Source: Planctomycetota bacterium (GTDB taxonomy: Bacteria; Planctomycetota; B15-G4). Taken from it: 64,000 nucleotides of DNA. The position numbers and the translations under genes were made by a program. The notes under the pieces are model-generated. The model ran no database searches. It was not told the origin of the DNA and saw nothing but the letters and a program-made list of their open reading frames with translations. The stretch's first letter is position 1. Each line of letters starts with the position of its first letter. Of the stretch, positions 26,240-34,531 are shown one piece after another. The DNA is taken from positions 62,001 to 126,000 of the forward strand of contig JAQWOM010000056.1 of NCBI GenBank assembly GCA_029245865.1, written 5' to 3'.

Positions 26240-26809
26240 CTAACGTTTCGCGCCATGTTCGGGCTCGCCCCCTTCGCTGTAATACGCACGGGCAAAGTTG
26301 AGGAACTGCTCGTCGAGAAATTCTTCGACGGGCATCTCTCCGCGACTGCGGCACGACGGAGTCTCGATCCTCTCAACGGGCAGGTCGTGATCGCGCACCA
26401 TGGCGTGACACTCTGTCAGCAAGTGCCCCTCGCCCTCGGGAGCCAGTAAGAAGGCCAGCCGAGAAAGATCCCGGACGGGGCGCCCGAGTGCATCGGAGTG
26501 CGAGGACTGAGCCGTCATCTCGATCATGTACCGGCCGTCAAAGAGACGGCGAGACAGGCGGAAACCTGGGGACTCTTCCATGAATTCCCGCGCGAGGCCC
26601 TCAATTCGGCCCCTCACGACATCCACGAAGTCCAGTGCATTGAGGTGGCCCTGAAGTTCTTCAAGCAACCGAGAATTCTCGCGCTCTTTGACTGCGGCAC
26701 GACGTTCTTCGCCACGCGTGCGAAACCTCCGGATGTGCTGGAGGAAGGGCATGCCCTTGGAAGAAGAGGAGGAGGACAGGAAATCGGAACGCGCTGATGA
26801 GATAGACAT
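26240..26809 (-). CDS. hypothetical cytoplasmic protein
   Basis: A 189-residue protein with no family I recognise. After a Ser-rich N-terminus (SSARSDFLSSSSSSKG) comes a basic helix (RRFRTRGEERRAAVKERENS), a helical segment, and a mixed alpha/beta region with LSRRLFDGRYMIEMTAQSSH. The ATG at 26809 has AAGGAA 6 nt upstream and marks the onset of coding-type codon use. It converges with the DUF4920 gene 11 bp away. No signal peptide is present. Confidence 0.7.
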   Translation of the reverse strand: MSISSARSDFLSSSSSSKGMPFLQHIRRFRTRGEERRAAVKERENSRLLEELQGHLNALDFVDVVRGRIEGLAREFMEESPGFRLSRRLFDGRYMIEMTAQSSHSDALGRPVRDLSRLAFLLAPEGEGHLLTECHAMVRDHDLPVERIETPSCRSRGEMPVEEFLDEQFLNFARAYYSEGGEPEHGAKR

Positions 26810-27354
26810 GATTATTCCTTTCGTCCCGTCGACTGGACAAAAAGAACAGTGCGCCAGTCGATCGGAGGCGGGAGATCGGAAGGGTAAGAAAGACGAGGCA
26901 AGAGAAGGAGTGACGAAACGAAGGCACCTGGCCTCCGCTCCACTTCTGGTTTGACGCACGAAACCGAATGTCGCCGCACACTTTCTTGTTAGTCCTGAAA
27001 GGCGTTGCCGAATCCGAAAAGCGCATCACATGTTTTCCTGATAGCCCATCAGGAGTTACGAATCTCTTGAAGTGATAAGCGTTTATCTACATAGATAGAT
27101 TCTCGGGCAGCGCCGTGATCAGAAAACAGCTCAATTGCCCGAACAATGTTCGATGTTCCGACACCTCCAGCAGATGTTCAAAAGCGACTGGCCGTGACAA
27201 TCCGTCACACTTGCAACACACCTTGCGACGGTTGCGCAGCACTTTCGGAGGCAAACATCTCCCCCGACCAGTCCCTCCGAAGGGGCAAAAAAAATCTTGC
27301 TCGCCGAGGCCTTTGTGTCAGGACGGGCTCGCTGTCTAGAGTCGCCCCGCCAAT
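26810..27354. other. long AT-richer intergenic region with a 7-bp hairpin
   Basis: This 545-bp non-coding stretch is more AT-rich than its surroundings. TCCTGAT (27036-27042) and ATCAGGA (27048-27054) form a perfect inverted repeat with a 5-nt loop. It lacks a T-tract in either direction, so an operator or small-RNA structure is more likely than a terminator. Short frames within it have no recognisable content or ribosome-binding sites. Confidence 0.45.
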
Positions 27355-27822
27355 TCAGGAGGTCATACAGCAGCGCTTGTACTTCTTGCCGCTGCCGCAT
27401 GGACAAGGGTCGTTACGACCGAGCTTGGCTCCGGGGCGCGTGATGGTCTCACCTTTTCCACTCACCGCCCGCTCGTAGGCAGATCTTTGGGCATAGAGGG
27501 AGAGCCCCATGGCACGCCCTTCAGCAAGACGTCCCTCGTCCTCCAGTTGTGACAAGAAATCGCGGCACAATTCGGGAATAGCGGCATGAGCCTCCTCCGA
27601 GAGAGCTGTGCAGGCAATGCTTTGAAGCAGGGCTTCTCGTAAATCTCCCTGGCTCAGATCTTCTGGCTCCACGTCAGCCTGGTCACACGCACGCACGAGC
27701 CAAGACATGAGGAGTGCCGAGCCCTGTTCAACCAGTTCCGAGGGAGCGCCGCGCAAACCGTCCCCTTCGCAGAAGTCGGAGACCCAGCCTTCAAGACGCT
27801 CGCGGGTGTAGGCATGGACCAT
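27355..27822 (-). CDS. SEC-C zinc-binding motif protein
   Basis: A 155-residue protein ending in a SEC-C zinc motif, [17 protein letters not shown], like the tail of SecA. The preceding 130 residues are mostly helical ([20 protein letters not shown]) and match the UPF0149/YecA-like style without certain assignment. It probably binds Zn2+ and perhaps SecB or ribosomes. The ATG at 27822 opens MVHAYTRE. Confidence 0.78.
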   Translation of the reverse strand: MVHAYTRERLEGWVSDFCEGDGLRGAPSELVEQGSALLMSWLVRACDQADVEPEDLSQGDLREALLQSIACTALSEEAHAAIPELCRDFLSQLEDEGRLAEGRAMGLSLYAQRSAYERAVSGKGETITRPGAKLGRNDPCPCGSGKKYKRCCMTS

Positions 27823-27922
27823 GATCGGGACTCCGCAACGGGGCCAGCAAGATTCAGGATGCCGCTCGGCTCGTAACGGGCGAGCCTTGCCAAAAGTCAC
27901 GGGCAGAGCAAAAGCACACTCT

Positions 27923-28246
27923 TCAACGCAGGGTCTGCCACAGAAGGATGCAGATCACGAGAAAAACAATCACGGCCACAACACGCTGTCTATGCAGCAC
28001 TGCCTTGGCTGGCCGATTGTCTTCGGCGAGGCCTTCTCGGCGCAAAAAATCTTGGTAGTCATCCTCTTCTTCATCTTCCTCACCGGAGCCCTCTCCGTAC
28101 CCGACAGGCAGATCGCCACTCCAGGCGTCTGCCTCTTCGGACCAGCCGCTCTGTGCATCCGATCCGCAGCCCGGGCAAGACAAGGCGCCTAGCTGGACTG
28201 CATGGCCGCAGTGCGGGCAGGCAAAGGTACGCATGCGTCGTTTCAT
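27923..28246 (-). CDS. small zinc-ribbon protein with C-terminal membrane anchor
   Basis: A 107-residue protein. A double CxxC zinc ribbon ([19 protein letters not shown], residues 10-28) is followed by an acidic middle ([16 protein letters not shown]) and one C-terminal transmembrane helix ([15 protein letters not shown]). It would be a tail-anchored cytoplasmic zinc ribbon. Such proteins are common in planctomycetes with unknown function. It is upstream of the SEC-C gene on the same strand and divergent from recQ. Confidence 0.75.
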   Translation of the reverse strand: MKRRMRTFACPHCGHAVQLGALSCPGCGSDAQSGWSEEADAWSGDLPVGYGEGSGEEDEEEDDYQDFLRREGLAEDNRPAKAVLHRQRVVAVIVFLVICILLWQTLR

Positions 28247-28434
28247 CGTGTCTCGACCCTAGCGCTCCGGAGTGAGAAGACCAAACCTGCTGAGAAGAGC
28301 TTGCCCGGAAGGTGGGTCCCTGACTCGGGCGACGAGTCACACCATTCAGTCAGGGCCGTCGAACCGGGGGGCCGGAGCACATCACCTGAAGCAGAACGTG
28401 TGGATCGAACGGCCATCAGGGGCACAATGTCCAC

Positions 28435-30405
28435 ATGACCAGAGCAAAATCACCGGAAACAGACTCCGAGGGCATGGAGAAGGATTCCGATCCACTCGAT
28501 GAAGTCCTGCACAGGCTCGGCTACGACGCCTTCCGCCTTGGGCAGCGCGAGGCTGTCGAAACGCTTCTCGAAAAGAACCGACTGCTTCTGGTGGCCCCCA
28601 CGGGAGGTGGCAAAAGCCTGACCTACCAGCTTCCGGCTTGCCTGCTGACCGGGACGACCGTGGTCATTTCACCTCTCATTGCCCTCATGGAAGATCAGGT
28701 CACGGCGCTCGAAGATCGGGGCGTAGCCGCCACATTCCTGGCCTCAACTCTCGACAACGACGAACTCCGGCAACGCATGTCGGACCTCGCCGACGGGCAC
28801 TTTCAGTTGGCCTATGTTGCTCCAGAGCGATTGGCACATCAGGGCTTCCGGTCACTCTTGTGGGACATCGACTGCCCACTCGTGGCGATCGACGAAGCCC
28901 ACTGCATCAGCGAATGGGGCCACGACTTCCGCCCTGAATACATGCTGATTGGCGATGTCATCGATCAGCTCAGCCAGGCTCGGGTTCTGGCTTGCACGGC
29001 AACGGCCACGCCTATCGTGCGCGATGAAATCTTGGAGCGCCTGCATCTGCCTGCCAATACACCGCAGGTTGTTCATGGTTTTGCTCGCCCGAACCTGGCT
29101 CTTCGCGCCACCGAAGTGCGCGGCAAGGCAGACCGAGAGCGAGCCATCGATGCGGCGTTAGCAGAAACTCTCAAGGCACCTGGATCGGATGCGGGGTCCG
29201 CCATTCTGTATGCACCGACACGCCGCAGTTCTGAAGAAGAGGCCGGCCGCCTCGCATCAAACGGATGGCGGGCAGACTGCTACCACGCAGGACTCCAAGG
29301 ACATATTCGCTCTTCCGTGCAGGAAGATTTTATTCAGGGCGACCTAGAGGTCGTGGTGGCCACCAACGCCTTTGGCATGGGCATCGACCGAGCGGATGTG
29401 CGACTCGTAGGCCATCTCGCGCCCCCGGGATCGGTTGAATCCTACTACCAAGAAGTTGGACGCGCAGGCCGTGACGGCTCTCCCGCTGTTGGCCTTCTGC
29501 TCTGCGGGCCCAGCGACATGGCGCTCCGGCGGCGCTTCATCGAGTCCGATGCTGAAGCCACGGGCAATGACGACCTTGCACGACACAAATGGAACATGTT
29601 CCTCGAGCTCATGCGCTGGATCGAAGGCGGCAGTTGTCGCCATGACGCGATCTTGCGCTACTTCGGCGACGAGGCAGAAACACTGGCTGGCTGCGGTCGC
29701 TGTGACGTCTGCGTGGGCCTCGAATCCTCCGACCAGGACGCCGAAGAAATCTCGATCTATGTGCGCAAGGCGCTCAGTGGCGTCGCCCGTGTGCATGGCC
29801 GCTTCGGAACAGGTCTCGCCTCGAAGCTCCTGAAGGGAGTTGCAGACGATCGCCTGGAATGGAGCGGACTCTCTTCCACGAGCACTTTTGGAGTGTTGGC
29901 CGACAAGAGCATCGATTGGATCACACGACTCTTACGCCGCTGTGTCACGGCAGGCTGGGTCGACTTCCGTGGTGGCGACCGCCCTCTACTCGTCCTGACC
30001 TCTGAAGGACATGACGTCATGCTTGGCAAACGCGAGGCACGCCTGCTTCTGCCGCGCGACGGCCCACTTCTGCGAACGAAGGGGCGTGGCGAGCGGCAGA
30101 GAGGGCGAGCGCCTTCACGAAAACTGAGCGCGGGCGAAGAAGCGCTCAGCGACTCCGAGACGGAACTCTTCGAGGCACTTCGAGAGCATCGCCTGGGCAT
30201 TGCTCGGGCAGACTCGATTGCCCCCTATGTGGTGGCCAGCGATCGCACACTGCGCGACCTGGCGCGACGCCGCCCGACCGACCTCGACGAATTGCAGCAG
30301 GTCCACGGAATCGGCCCGAGCAAGGCAGAACGCTTTGGCAAAGGCCTACTCAACGTCGTGCATAAGGCTGGAGAATCAGAGACCGACACAGTCGTCGAAA
30401 GCTAA
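28435..30405 (+). CDS. recQ: ATP-dependent DNA helicase RecQ
   Basis: A 656-residue 3'-5' DNA helicase. Motif I is APTGGGKSLTYQLP, motif II is AIDEAHCISEWGHDFRPEY, and motif VI is QEVGRAGRDGSPA. The RecQ zinc-binding domain has CRHDAILRYFGDEAE followed by CGRCDVC. A winged-helix RQC region and a C-terminal HRDC domain (ELFEALREHRLGIARADSIA to GIGPSKAERFGKGLL) complete the typical layout. It acts in recombination and fork repair. A second in-frame Met lies 13 codons in. Confidence 0.95.
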   Translation: MTRAKSPETDSEGMEKDSDPLDEVLHRLGYDAFRLGQREAVETLLEKNRLLLVAPTGGGKSLTYQLPACLLTGTTVVISPLIALMEDQVTALEDRGVAATFLASTLDNDELRQRMSDLADGHFQLAYVAPERLAHQGFRSLLWDIDCPLVAIDEAHCISEWGHDFRPEYMLIGDVIDQLSQARVLACTATATPIVRDEILERLHLPANTPQVVHGFARPNLALRATEVRGKADRERAIDAALAETLKAPGSDAGSAILYAPTRRSSEEEAGRLASNGWRADCYHAGLQGHIRSSVQEDFIQGDLEVVVATNAFGMGIDRADVRLVGHLAPPGSVESYYQEVGRAGRDGSPAVGLLLCGPSDMALRRRFIESDAEATGNDDLARHKWNMFLELMRWIEGGSCRHDAILRYFGDEAETLAGCGRCDVCVGLESSDQDAEEISIYVRKALSGVARVHGRFGTGLASKLLKGVADDRLEWSGLSSTSTFGVLADKSIDWITRLLRRCVTAGWVDFRGGDRPLLVLTSEGHDVMLGKREARLLLPRDGPLLRTKGRGERQRGRAPSRKLSAGEEALSDSETELFEALREHRLGIARADSIAPYVVASDRTLRDLARRRPTDLDELQQVHGIGPSKAERFGKGLLNVVHKAGESETDTVVES

Positions 30406-30452
30406 AGGCACACACCCTCTTGGTGCAGCTTTGACTTGTTACCATCGCGCGC

Positions 30453-30773
30453 ATGGAGATACCTGAAGTTGACGTTGATGTTGCAGCTGAACGACTCGCC
30501 GAGGGCACGGCCCTCTTCATGGACGTTCGCGATCGAGGCAGCTACGAAGCCTCGCACATTCCTGGCGCCGTGCATGTCAGTGACGCGAACATTGAAGACT
30601 TCCTCGAAGAAACCGACCACAACCAACCCGTGATTGTTTACTGCTATCACGGCAACAACAGCAGAGGCGGCACTGCGTTTCTATTGCAGAAAGGTTTTCA
30701 AACCGTGTGCAGCATGGCTGGCGGATTCGAGGCATGGCGAGGAAAGCACCCGGAGCAAAACGGGCCTGAGTGA
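30453..30773 (+). CDS. glpE: single-domain rhodanese, GlpE-like thiosulfate sulfurtransferase
   Basis: A 106-residue rhodanese. The active-site loop is VIVYCYHGNNSRGG with the catalytic Cys first, and D-V-R-D-R-G-S-Y-E-A-S-H-I-P-G-A-V-H precedes it. Length and loop match GlpE, which transfers sulfane sulfur from thiosulfate to cyanide or thioredoxin. It follows recQ by 47 bp and may share its transcript. The Cys codon is TGC, so it is not a selenoprotein. Confidence 0.9.
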   Translation: MEIPEVDVDVAAERLAEGTALFMDVRDRGSYEASHIPGAVHVSDANIEDFLEETDHNQPVIVYCYHGNNSRGGTAFLLQKGFQTVCSMAGGFEAWRGKHPEQNGPE

Positions 30774-30984
30774 ACTGAGAGCCTCGTCACAGCATGAGAT
30801 CGTGGGACTCCATGGTGTCGGCAGTTCCTGGTTTCCGAGGGCGTGGAACACGTAAGCCGCAACCCAGGCCAGCCAAGACGGCCTCTCTTCACGAACACAA
30901 CCGAGCTTTGCAAGGCGTTGCTTCGTGCCGGCCAGTCGCAACAAGTACCGTGGAGACTGGCTTCTGCACTTTTTGGAGATCCCT

Positions 30985-32127
30985 GTGCGTGCTGCACCAA
31001 ACCACCGCATCCTGCCGCTCTTTCTTGCCGCCTTGACCGTTGCGCTGACGGCCACGGCCCAGGAGCCACAGGATGAGCCCATCGTTTCGGACTCGATTTC
31101 GTTTGAGCTGTACAACCCGCCCTCGACACTGGCTGTGCCGAGCACCGAGGTTCGACGCGCTCGCTATCCGTTCGTAGATGTCCACAACCACCAGTGGCAG
31201 ATGCCAACAGACGACCTCTCTGAGACCGTGGCAGAGATGGACGCTCTCAACATGGCCGTGATGGTGAACCTGAGCGGTCGCTTGCAGGACGACGGTGCGC
31301 ACCTCCGTGCCTGCATCGAGAATGCCCGCCAGAATGCACCGGGTCGATTTCTGATCTTTACCAACCTCAGCTATGAGGACATCGACGAGCCTGGTTGGGG
31401 AGAAGCCATGGCGCAGCGCGTTGCTGATGACGTGGCTGCCGGAGCGACAGGCCTCAAGATCTACAAGAGTCTCGGACTCAGCGTTGTGGACAGTGCGGGA
31501 GCGCGCATCGCTGTAGACAACCCACGTCTCGATCCGATCTGGGCGAAGTGCGGTGAACTGGACGTACCGGTCCTGATTCACAGCGGAGACCCGTCACCCT
31601 TCTGGGAGCCCTGGGACAATCAGAATGAACGCTGGCTCGAGTTGAAACAGAAGCCGAGGCGCCGCCGTGATGCCGACTCGCCCCCCTCCTTCGAGCAGGT
31701 CATGGGCGAACAACTGCACGTTTTCAAAAAGCATCCACACACCACCTTCATCAGTGCCCACTTGGCCTGGAGAGGCCACGACCTGAGCACACTGGGAAAG
31801 ATGCTGGATGACCACCCGAACATGTACACAGAGATCGGCGCAGTGATCGCCGAACTGGGGCGGCAACCTCGCTTCGCAAGGCAGTGGTTTATCGATCATC
31901 AGGACCGAGTCCTGTTCGGCAAAGACGTCTGGACTCCCGAAGAGTACTGGTGCTACTTCCGCGTGCTTGAAACAGCCGACGAATACTTCGATTACTACAG
32001 ACGTCGCCACGCATTCTGGAAGATGTATGGCCTCGATCTACCGGATGAGGTCTTGCGAAAGCTTTATTACGGCAATGCGCTGAACATCTTCCCTCAACTT
32101 GATCGCTCGTTGTTCCCTGACAAATGA
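30985..32127 (+). CDS. secreted amidohydrolase (amidohydrolase_2-type TIM barrel)
   Basis: A 380-residue exported protein. The GTG at 30985 is chosen because GGAG lies 6 nt upstream and it opens a signal peptide (LPLFLAALTVALTATAQ). The metal-dependent hydrolase signature is present: H-x-H in FVDVHNHQW, GATGLKIYKSLG with the Lys on the third strand, VLIHSGDPSPFW, and FISAHLAWRGHD with a late His. An Asp in LFGKDVWTPEEYW ends the barrel. Relatives hydrolyse or decarboxylate aromatic or lactone substrates; the substrate is unknown. It overlaps the next gene by 4 bp. Confidence 0.87.
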   Translation: MRAAPNHRILPLFLAALTVALTATAQEPQDEPIVSDSISFELYNPPSTLAVPSTEVRRARYPFVDVHNHQWQMPTDDLSETVAEMDALNMAVMVNLSGRLQDDGAHLRACIENARQNAPGRFLIFTNLSYEDIDEPGWGEAMAQRVADDVAAGATGLKIYKSLGLSVVDSAGARIAVDNPRLDPIWAKCGELDVPVLIHSGDPSPFWEPWDNQNERWLELKQKPRRRRDADSPPSFEQVMGEQLHVFKKHPHTTFISAHLAWRGHDLSTLGKMLDDHPNMYTEIGAVIAELGRQPRFARQWFIDHQDRVLFGKDVWTPEEYWCYFRVLETADEYFDYYRRRHAFWKMYGLDLPDEVLRKLYYGNALNIFPQLDRSLFPDK

Positions 32128-32891
32128 CACTGACGAGCTTGCTGGAGCGACTCCTCATTCCGCCCGGCGGCTGCCTTCTGCTGGTGGCCGTGGGCTGGTT
32201 CCTGGCACGCAACCGCTCCAAGAAAGCGTCGGCCCTTCAGCGCGCAGGCCGCATCATGATGCTGCTCGGGTTTCTCACCGCATGGGGAGCCTCGTTACCC
32301 TGGGTGGGTGTGATGCTCATGCGCTCGCTGGAAACCGAAGCAGCCTGGGACCCGGCATCGAGTCACGAGGCACAAGCCATCGTGGTTCTGGGCGCTGGCG
32401 TGGAAGGGGAAACACCGGAATACGACGGGCTCACCCTGGGAGCCTTGAGTCTTGAACGTGTTCGCTGGGCCGCCCGGGTGCAGAGTGCGACCGGACTCCC
32501 TCTCGCAGTGACCGGTGGCTCAGTTCGGGAAGAGAGTCCCTCTGTGGCGCAACTCATGCGTGATGCGCTGGAACAAGATTTCGCAGCAAGTGTCCAATGG
32601 TCCGAAGGAGCCTCGGCGACCACCTGGGAAAATGCCGAAATGATCCGCCAGCAACTGCATCCGGACAAGATTCAGCGCGTGCTCCTGGTCACGCATGCAT
32701 GGCACATGCCCCGCGCCGTCATGGCGTTCAAGAAGTTCGGGTTCGATGTCATTCCCGCCCCCACGATGTTTCATGGGGCACCCCCTACGGGGATCAATGC
32801 ATGGATCCCTTCATCGCGCGCACTGCGGCGCACAAGCTGGGCCCTCCACGAATGGCTCGGGCGAGTGGCATACTCGTTGCGACAACCCTGA
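32124..32891 (+). CDS. YdcF/ElyC-like DUF218 membrane protein
   Basis: A 255-residue protein. Two hydrophobic segments (LIPPGGCLLLVAVGWFLA and MLLGFLTAWGASLPWVGVML) are followed by a DUF218 domain: AIVVLGAGVEGETPEY, RWAARVQSATGLPLAVTGGS, ENAEMIRQQL and RVLLVTHAWHMPRAVMAFKK. This matches ElyC-type proteins linked to envelope polysaccharide metabolism. Its ATG overlaps the amidohydrolase stop codon (ATGA), so translation is probably coupled. Confidence 0.88.
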   Translation: MTLTSLLERLLIPPGGCLLLVAVGWFLARNRSKKASALQRAGRIMMLLGFLTAWGASLPWVGVMLMRSLETEAAWDPASSHEAQAIVVLGAGVEGETPEYDGLTLGALSLERVRWAARVQSATGLPLAVTGGSVREESPSVAQLMRDALEQDFAASVQWSEGASATTWENAEMIRQQLHPDKIQRVLLVTHAWHMPRAVMAFKKFGFDVIPAPTMFHGAPPTGINAWIPSSRALRRTSWALHEWLGRVAYSLRQP

Positions 32892-32967
32892 CTCGCTCAG
32901 CCAGAGCCACACCCTTTTCCAAGGACCGAAACTCACACCCCGCCTCACCCTCACCGGACAAGTTGCG

Positions 32968-33315
32968 ATGCTAACTCTCATCTGCAAGCGAACCTGAAGC
33001 ACCTGTCGCAAGGCGGTCGCCTTGCTCAACGAATCCGGGGCTGAGCACGTCTATCGCGAATACACGGAAGACCCGCTCAGCGAACAAGAATTGACAGAGG
33101 TGTTCGCGGCACTCGATATGCGCCCTCGGGATTTACTTCGAATGCGCGACGCAAAACCCTTGGGTCTCACAGGTGACGAGCCAGACAACACCTTGATCCA
33201 GCTCATGGCCCAGAACCCGACCCTCTTGCAGAGGCCCATCGGTGTGACAGGTCGCGGAAAAAACAAACGGGCAGTCGTCGGGCGCCCCCCTGAAAACCTT
33301 CTCGGCTTGCTGTAG
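32968..33315 (+). CDS. ArsC/Spx-like selenoprotein (in-frame UGA read as selenocysteine)
   Basis: Read through one TGA at 32995-32997, this gene gives a complete 115-residue ArsC/Spx-family protein. The start is MLTLICKRT, then U10-S-T-C13-R-K-A-V-A-L-L. Spx and relatives have C10-x-x-C13-R-K-A at these positions, so the TGA replaces the first redox Cys exactly. The rest is standard: YTEDPLSEQELTEVF, RDLLRMRD, LLQRPIGVTG and VGRPPENLLGLL. Stopping at the TGA would leave nine residues, and starting after it would remove the active site. A SECIS-like hairpin begins 10 nt after the TGA. Cys13 could resolve a selenenyl-sulfide. The likely role is thiol redox or arsenate reduction; no ars genes are nearby. 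Confidence 0.88.
33008..33025 (+). promoter_or_regulatory. bacterial SECIS-like hairpin of the ArsC/Spx-like gene
   Basis: GCAAGGC (33008-33014) pairs perfectly with GCCTTGC (33019-33025), closing the loop GGTC. The stem starts 10 nt after the UGA, and the loop guanines are at +18 and +19. In E. coli fdhF the SelB-binding hairpin is similarly placed and also carries GGUC in the loop. Confidence 0.85.
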
Positions 33316-33364
33316 ATTTTCACCCACCGACAAACCCAGCTAATGCCCACTCTTCGAAAACCCC

Positions 33365-34480
33365 ATGCTCCCTAGATCTCCGTTACACCTCGTGCTGACC
33401 GCCTTGCTGATCTCCATGTCAGGGGCCTGCACGTCGCTCTACAAAGGCCCAGAGTTTGTCGAGCGCGTTGATCGGATAGACCAAGATCAACTGGAAGAAA
33501 TAATTGTTGCACTCGAAAATATTGGCCCGCGAGCAACCGCAGATAGTGCCGCCACGAAACGCACCGCGACCTGGATACGTGGTCAACTGGAAGGCTATGG
33601 ATACACGGTCATCGAAGAAGAATTCGATGCCCCAACGGGTGCTCGTACACCAGTTGTGCTTGTGCGAAAGAAAGACTCTGGCCCAGATGGAGAAACCCTC
33701 GAGATCCCGTTGGGCAGTCGTTCATCGAAAGAGCTCGAGAGCGAGGGCTGGAAGACGTCGGGTAGCTACCTCAAGCCAGTCACAGTCAAAGCACTCAACT
33801 TGTTCGCGGAGATTCCAGGCTCGGAATTGGCCGATGAAGTCATCGAAGTGAATGCGCACTACGACACCGTTTCCGGCTCTCCCGGAGCCTCCGACAACTC
33901 AAGCGGAGTCGCCATTGTCTTGGAGATGGCCCGCGTGCTGGCTGGAGGCGCTCCATCACGAACCATTCGCTTCTGCTTCTTTGCCGCCGAAGAATCGGGC
34001 CTTGACGGAAGCCGCGCACACGTTGAGCGCATCTTGCAACCCGACACGCCTGAAGTCGTAGCACTCATCAACCTCGACTCGGTCGGCTTCTACTCCGAAG
34101 AACCTGATTCGCAGAAAGCGCCTGTGCGTATCCCCCTCGTCACTTGGCTGCCATCCACTGGGAATTTCATCGCGGTGATCGGCACATTTTCCACTGGCTG
34201 GCTGGGCAACATCTTCGAAGCGTCGGCTGATGCTTACGTACCGCAACTCAAGTATTACAGCGCCAATCGCATCGGTGGCTTCTTCAAGGACGCACTCCGC
34301 AGTGATCATGCGCCCTACTGGGATGCGGGCATCCCCGCACTCTTCCTGACGGACACGGCAAACTTTCGGTCCAAGACCTACCACAGACCTGAAGACACTT
34401 CTGAGAAGATGAACTTCCTGTTCGTCTCTCGGGTTGCCCAGGCCGCCACCGCGACGGTGCTCGAGCTCTCGACGTTGTAA
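33365..34480 (+). CDS. M28-family zinc aminopeptidase lipoprotein
   Basis: A 371-residue exported peptidase with a lipobox (LLISMSGAC). The M28 zinc-ligand pattern is complete: VNAHYDTVSGSPGASDNSSG (His and bridging Asp), FFAAEESGLDGS (Glu base and Glu ligand), INLDSVGFYSE (Asp), and the final His in KTYHRPEDTSEKMN. It probably removes N-terminal residues from peptides in the envelope. It starts 49 bp after the selenoprotein gene on the same strand. Confidence 0.9.
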   Translation: MLPRSPLHLVLTALLISMSGACTSLYKGPEFVERVDRIDQDQLEEIIVALENIGPRATADSAATKRTATWIRGQLEGYGYTVIEEEFDAPTGARTPVVLVRKKDSGPDGETLEIPLGSRSSKELESEGWKTSGSYLKPVTVKALNLFAEIPGSELADEVIEVNAHYDTVSGSPGASDNSSGVAIVLEMARVLAGGAPSRTIRFCFFAAEESGLDGSRAHVERILQPDTPEVVALINLDSVGFYSEEPDSQKAPVRIPLVTWLPSTGNFIAVIGTFSTGWLGNIFEASADAYVPQLKYYSANRIGGFFKDALRSDHAPYWDAGIPALFLTDTANFRSKTYHRPEDTSEKMNFLFVSRVAQAATATVLELSTL

Positions 34481-34531
34481 TGCTCAGGCGGCGGACGCTA
34501 CGCCGGCACCGATGCCCTTATTCGAGATCGG

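Noticed and set aside
27131..27406. Minus-strand frame with several Cys in the long intergenic region
   Set aside because: Poor codon use, no ribosome-binding site, and overlap with the end of the SEC-C gene.
30681..31207. Minus-strand frames opposite the rhodanese-amidohydrolase junction
   Set aside because: They overlap well-supported plus-strand genes and have no domain similarity.
33022..33315. Short ArsC-like gene starting at a TTG
   Set aside because: It lacks the active-site N-terminus; the true gene begins at 32968 and reads through the TGA.
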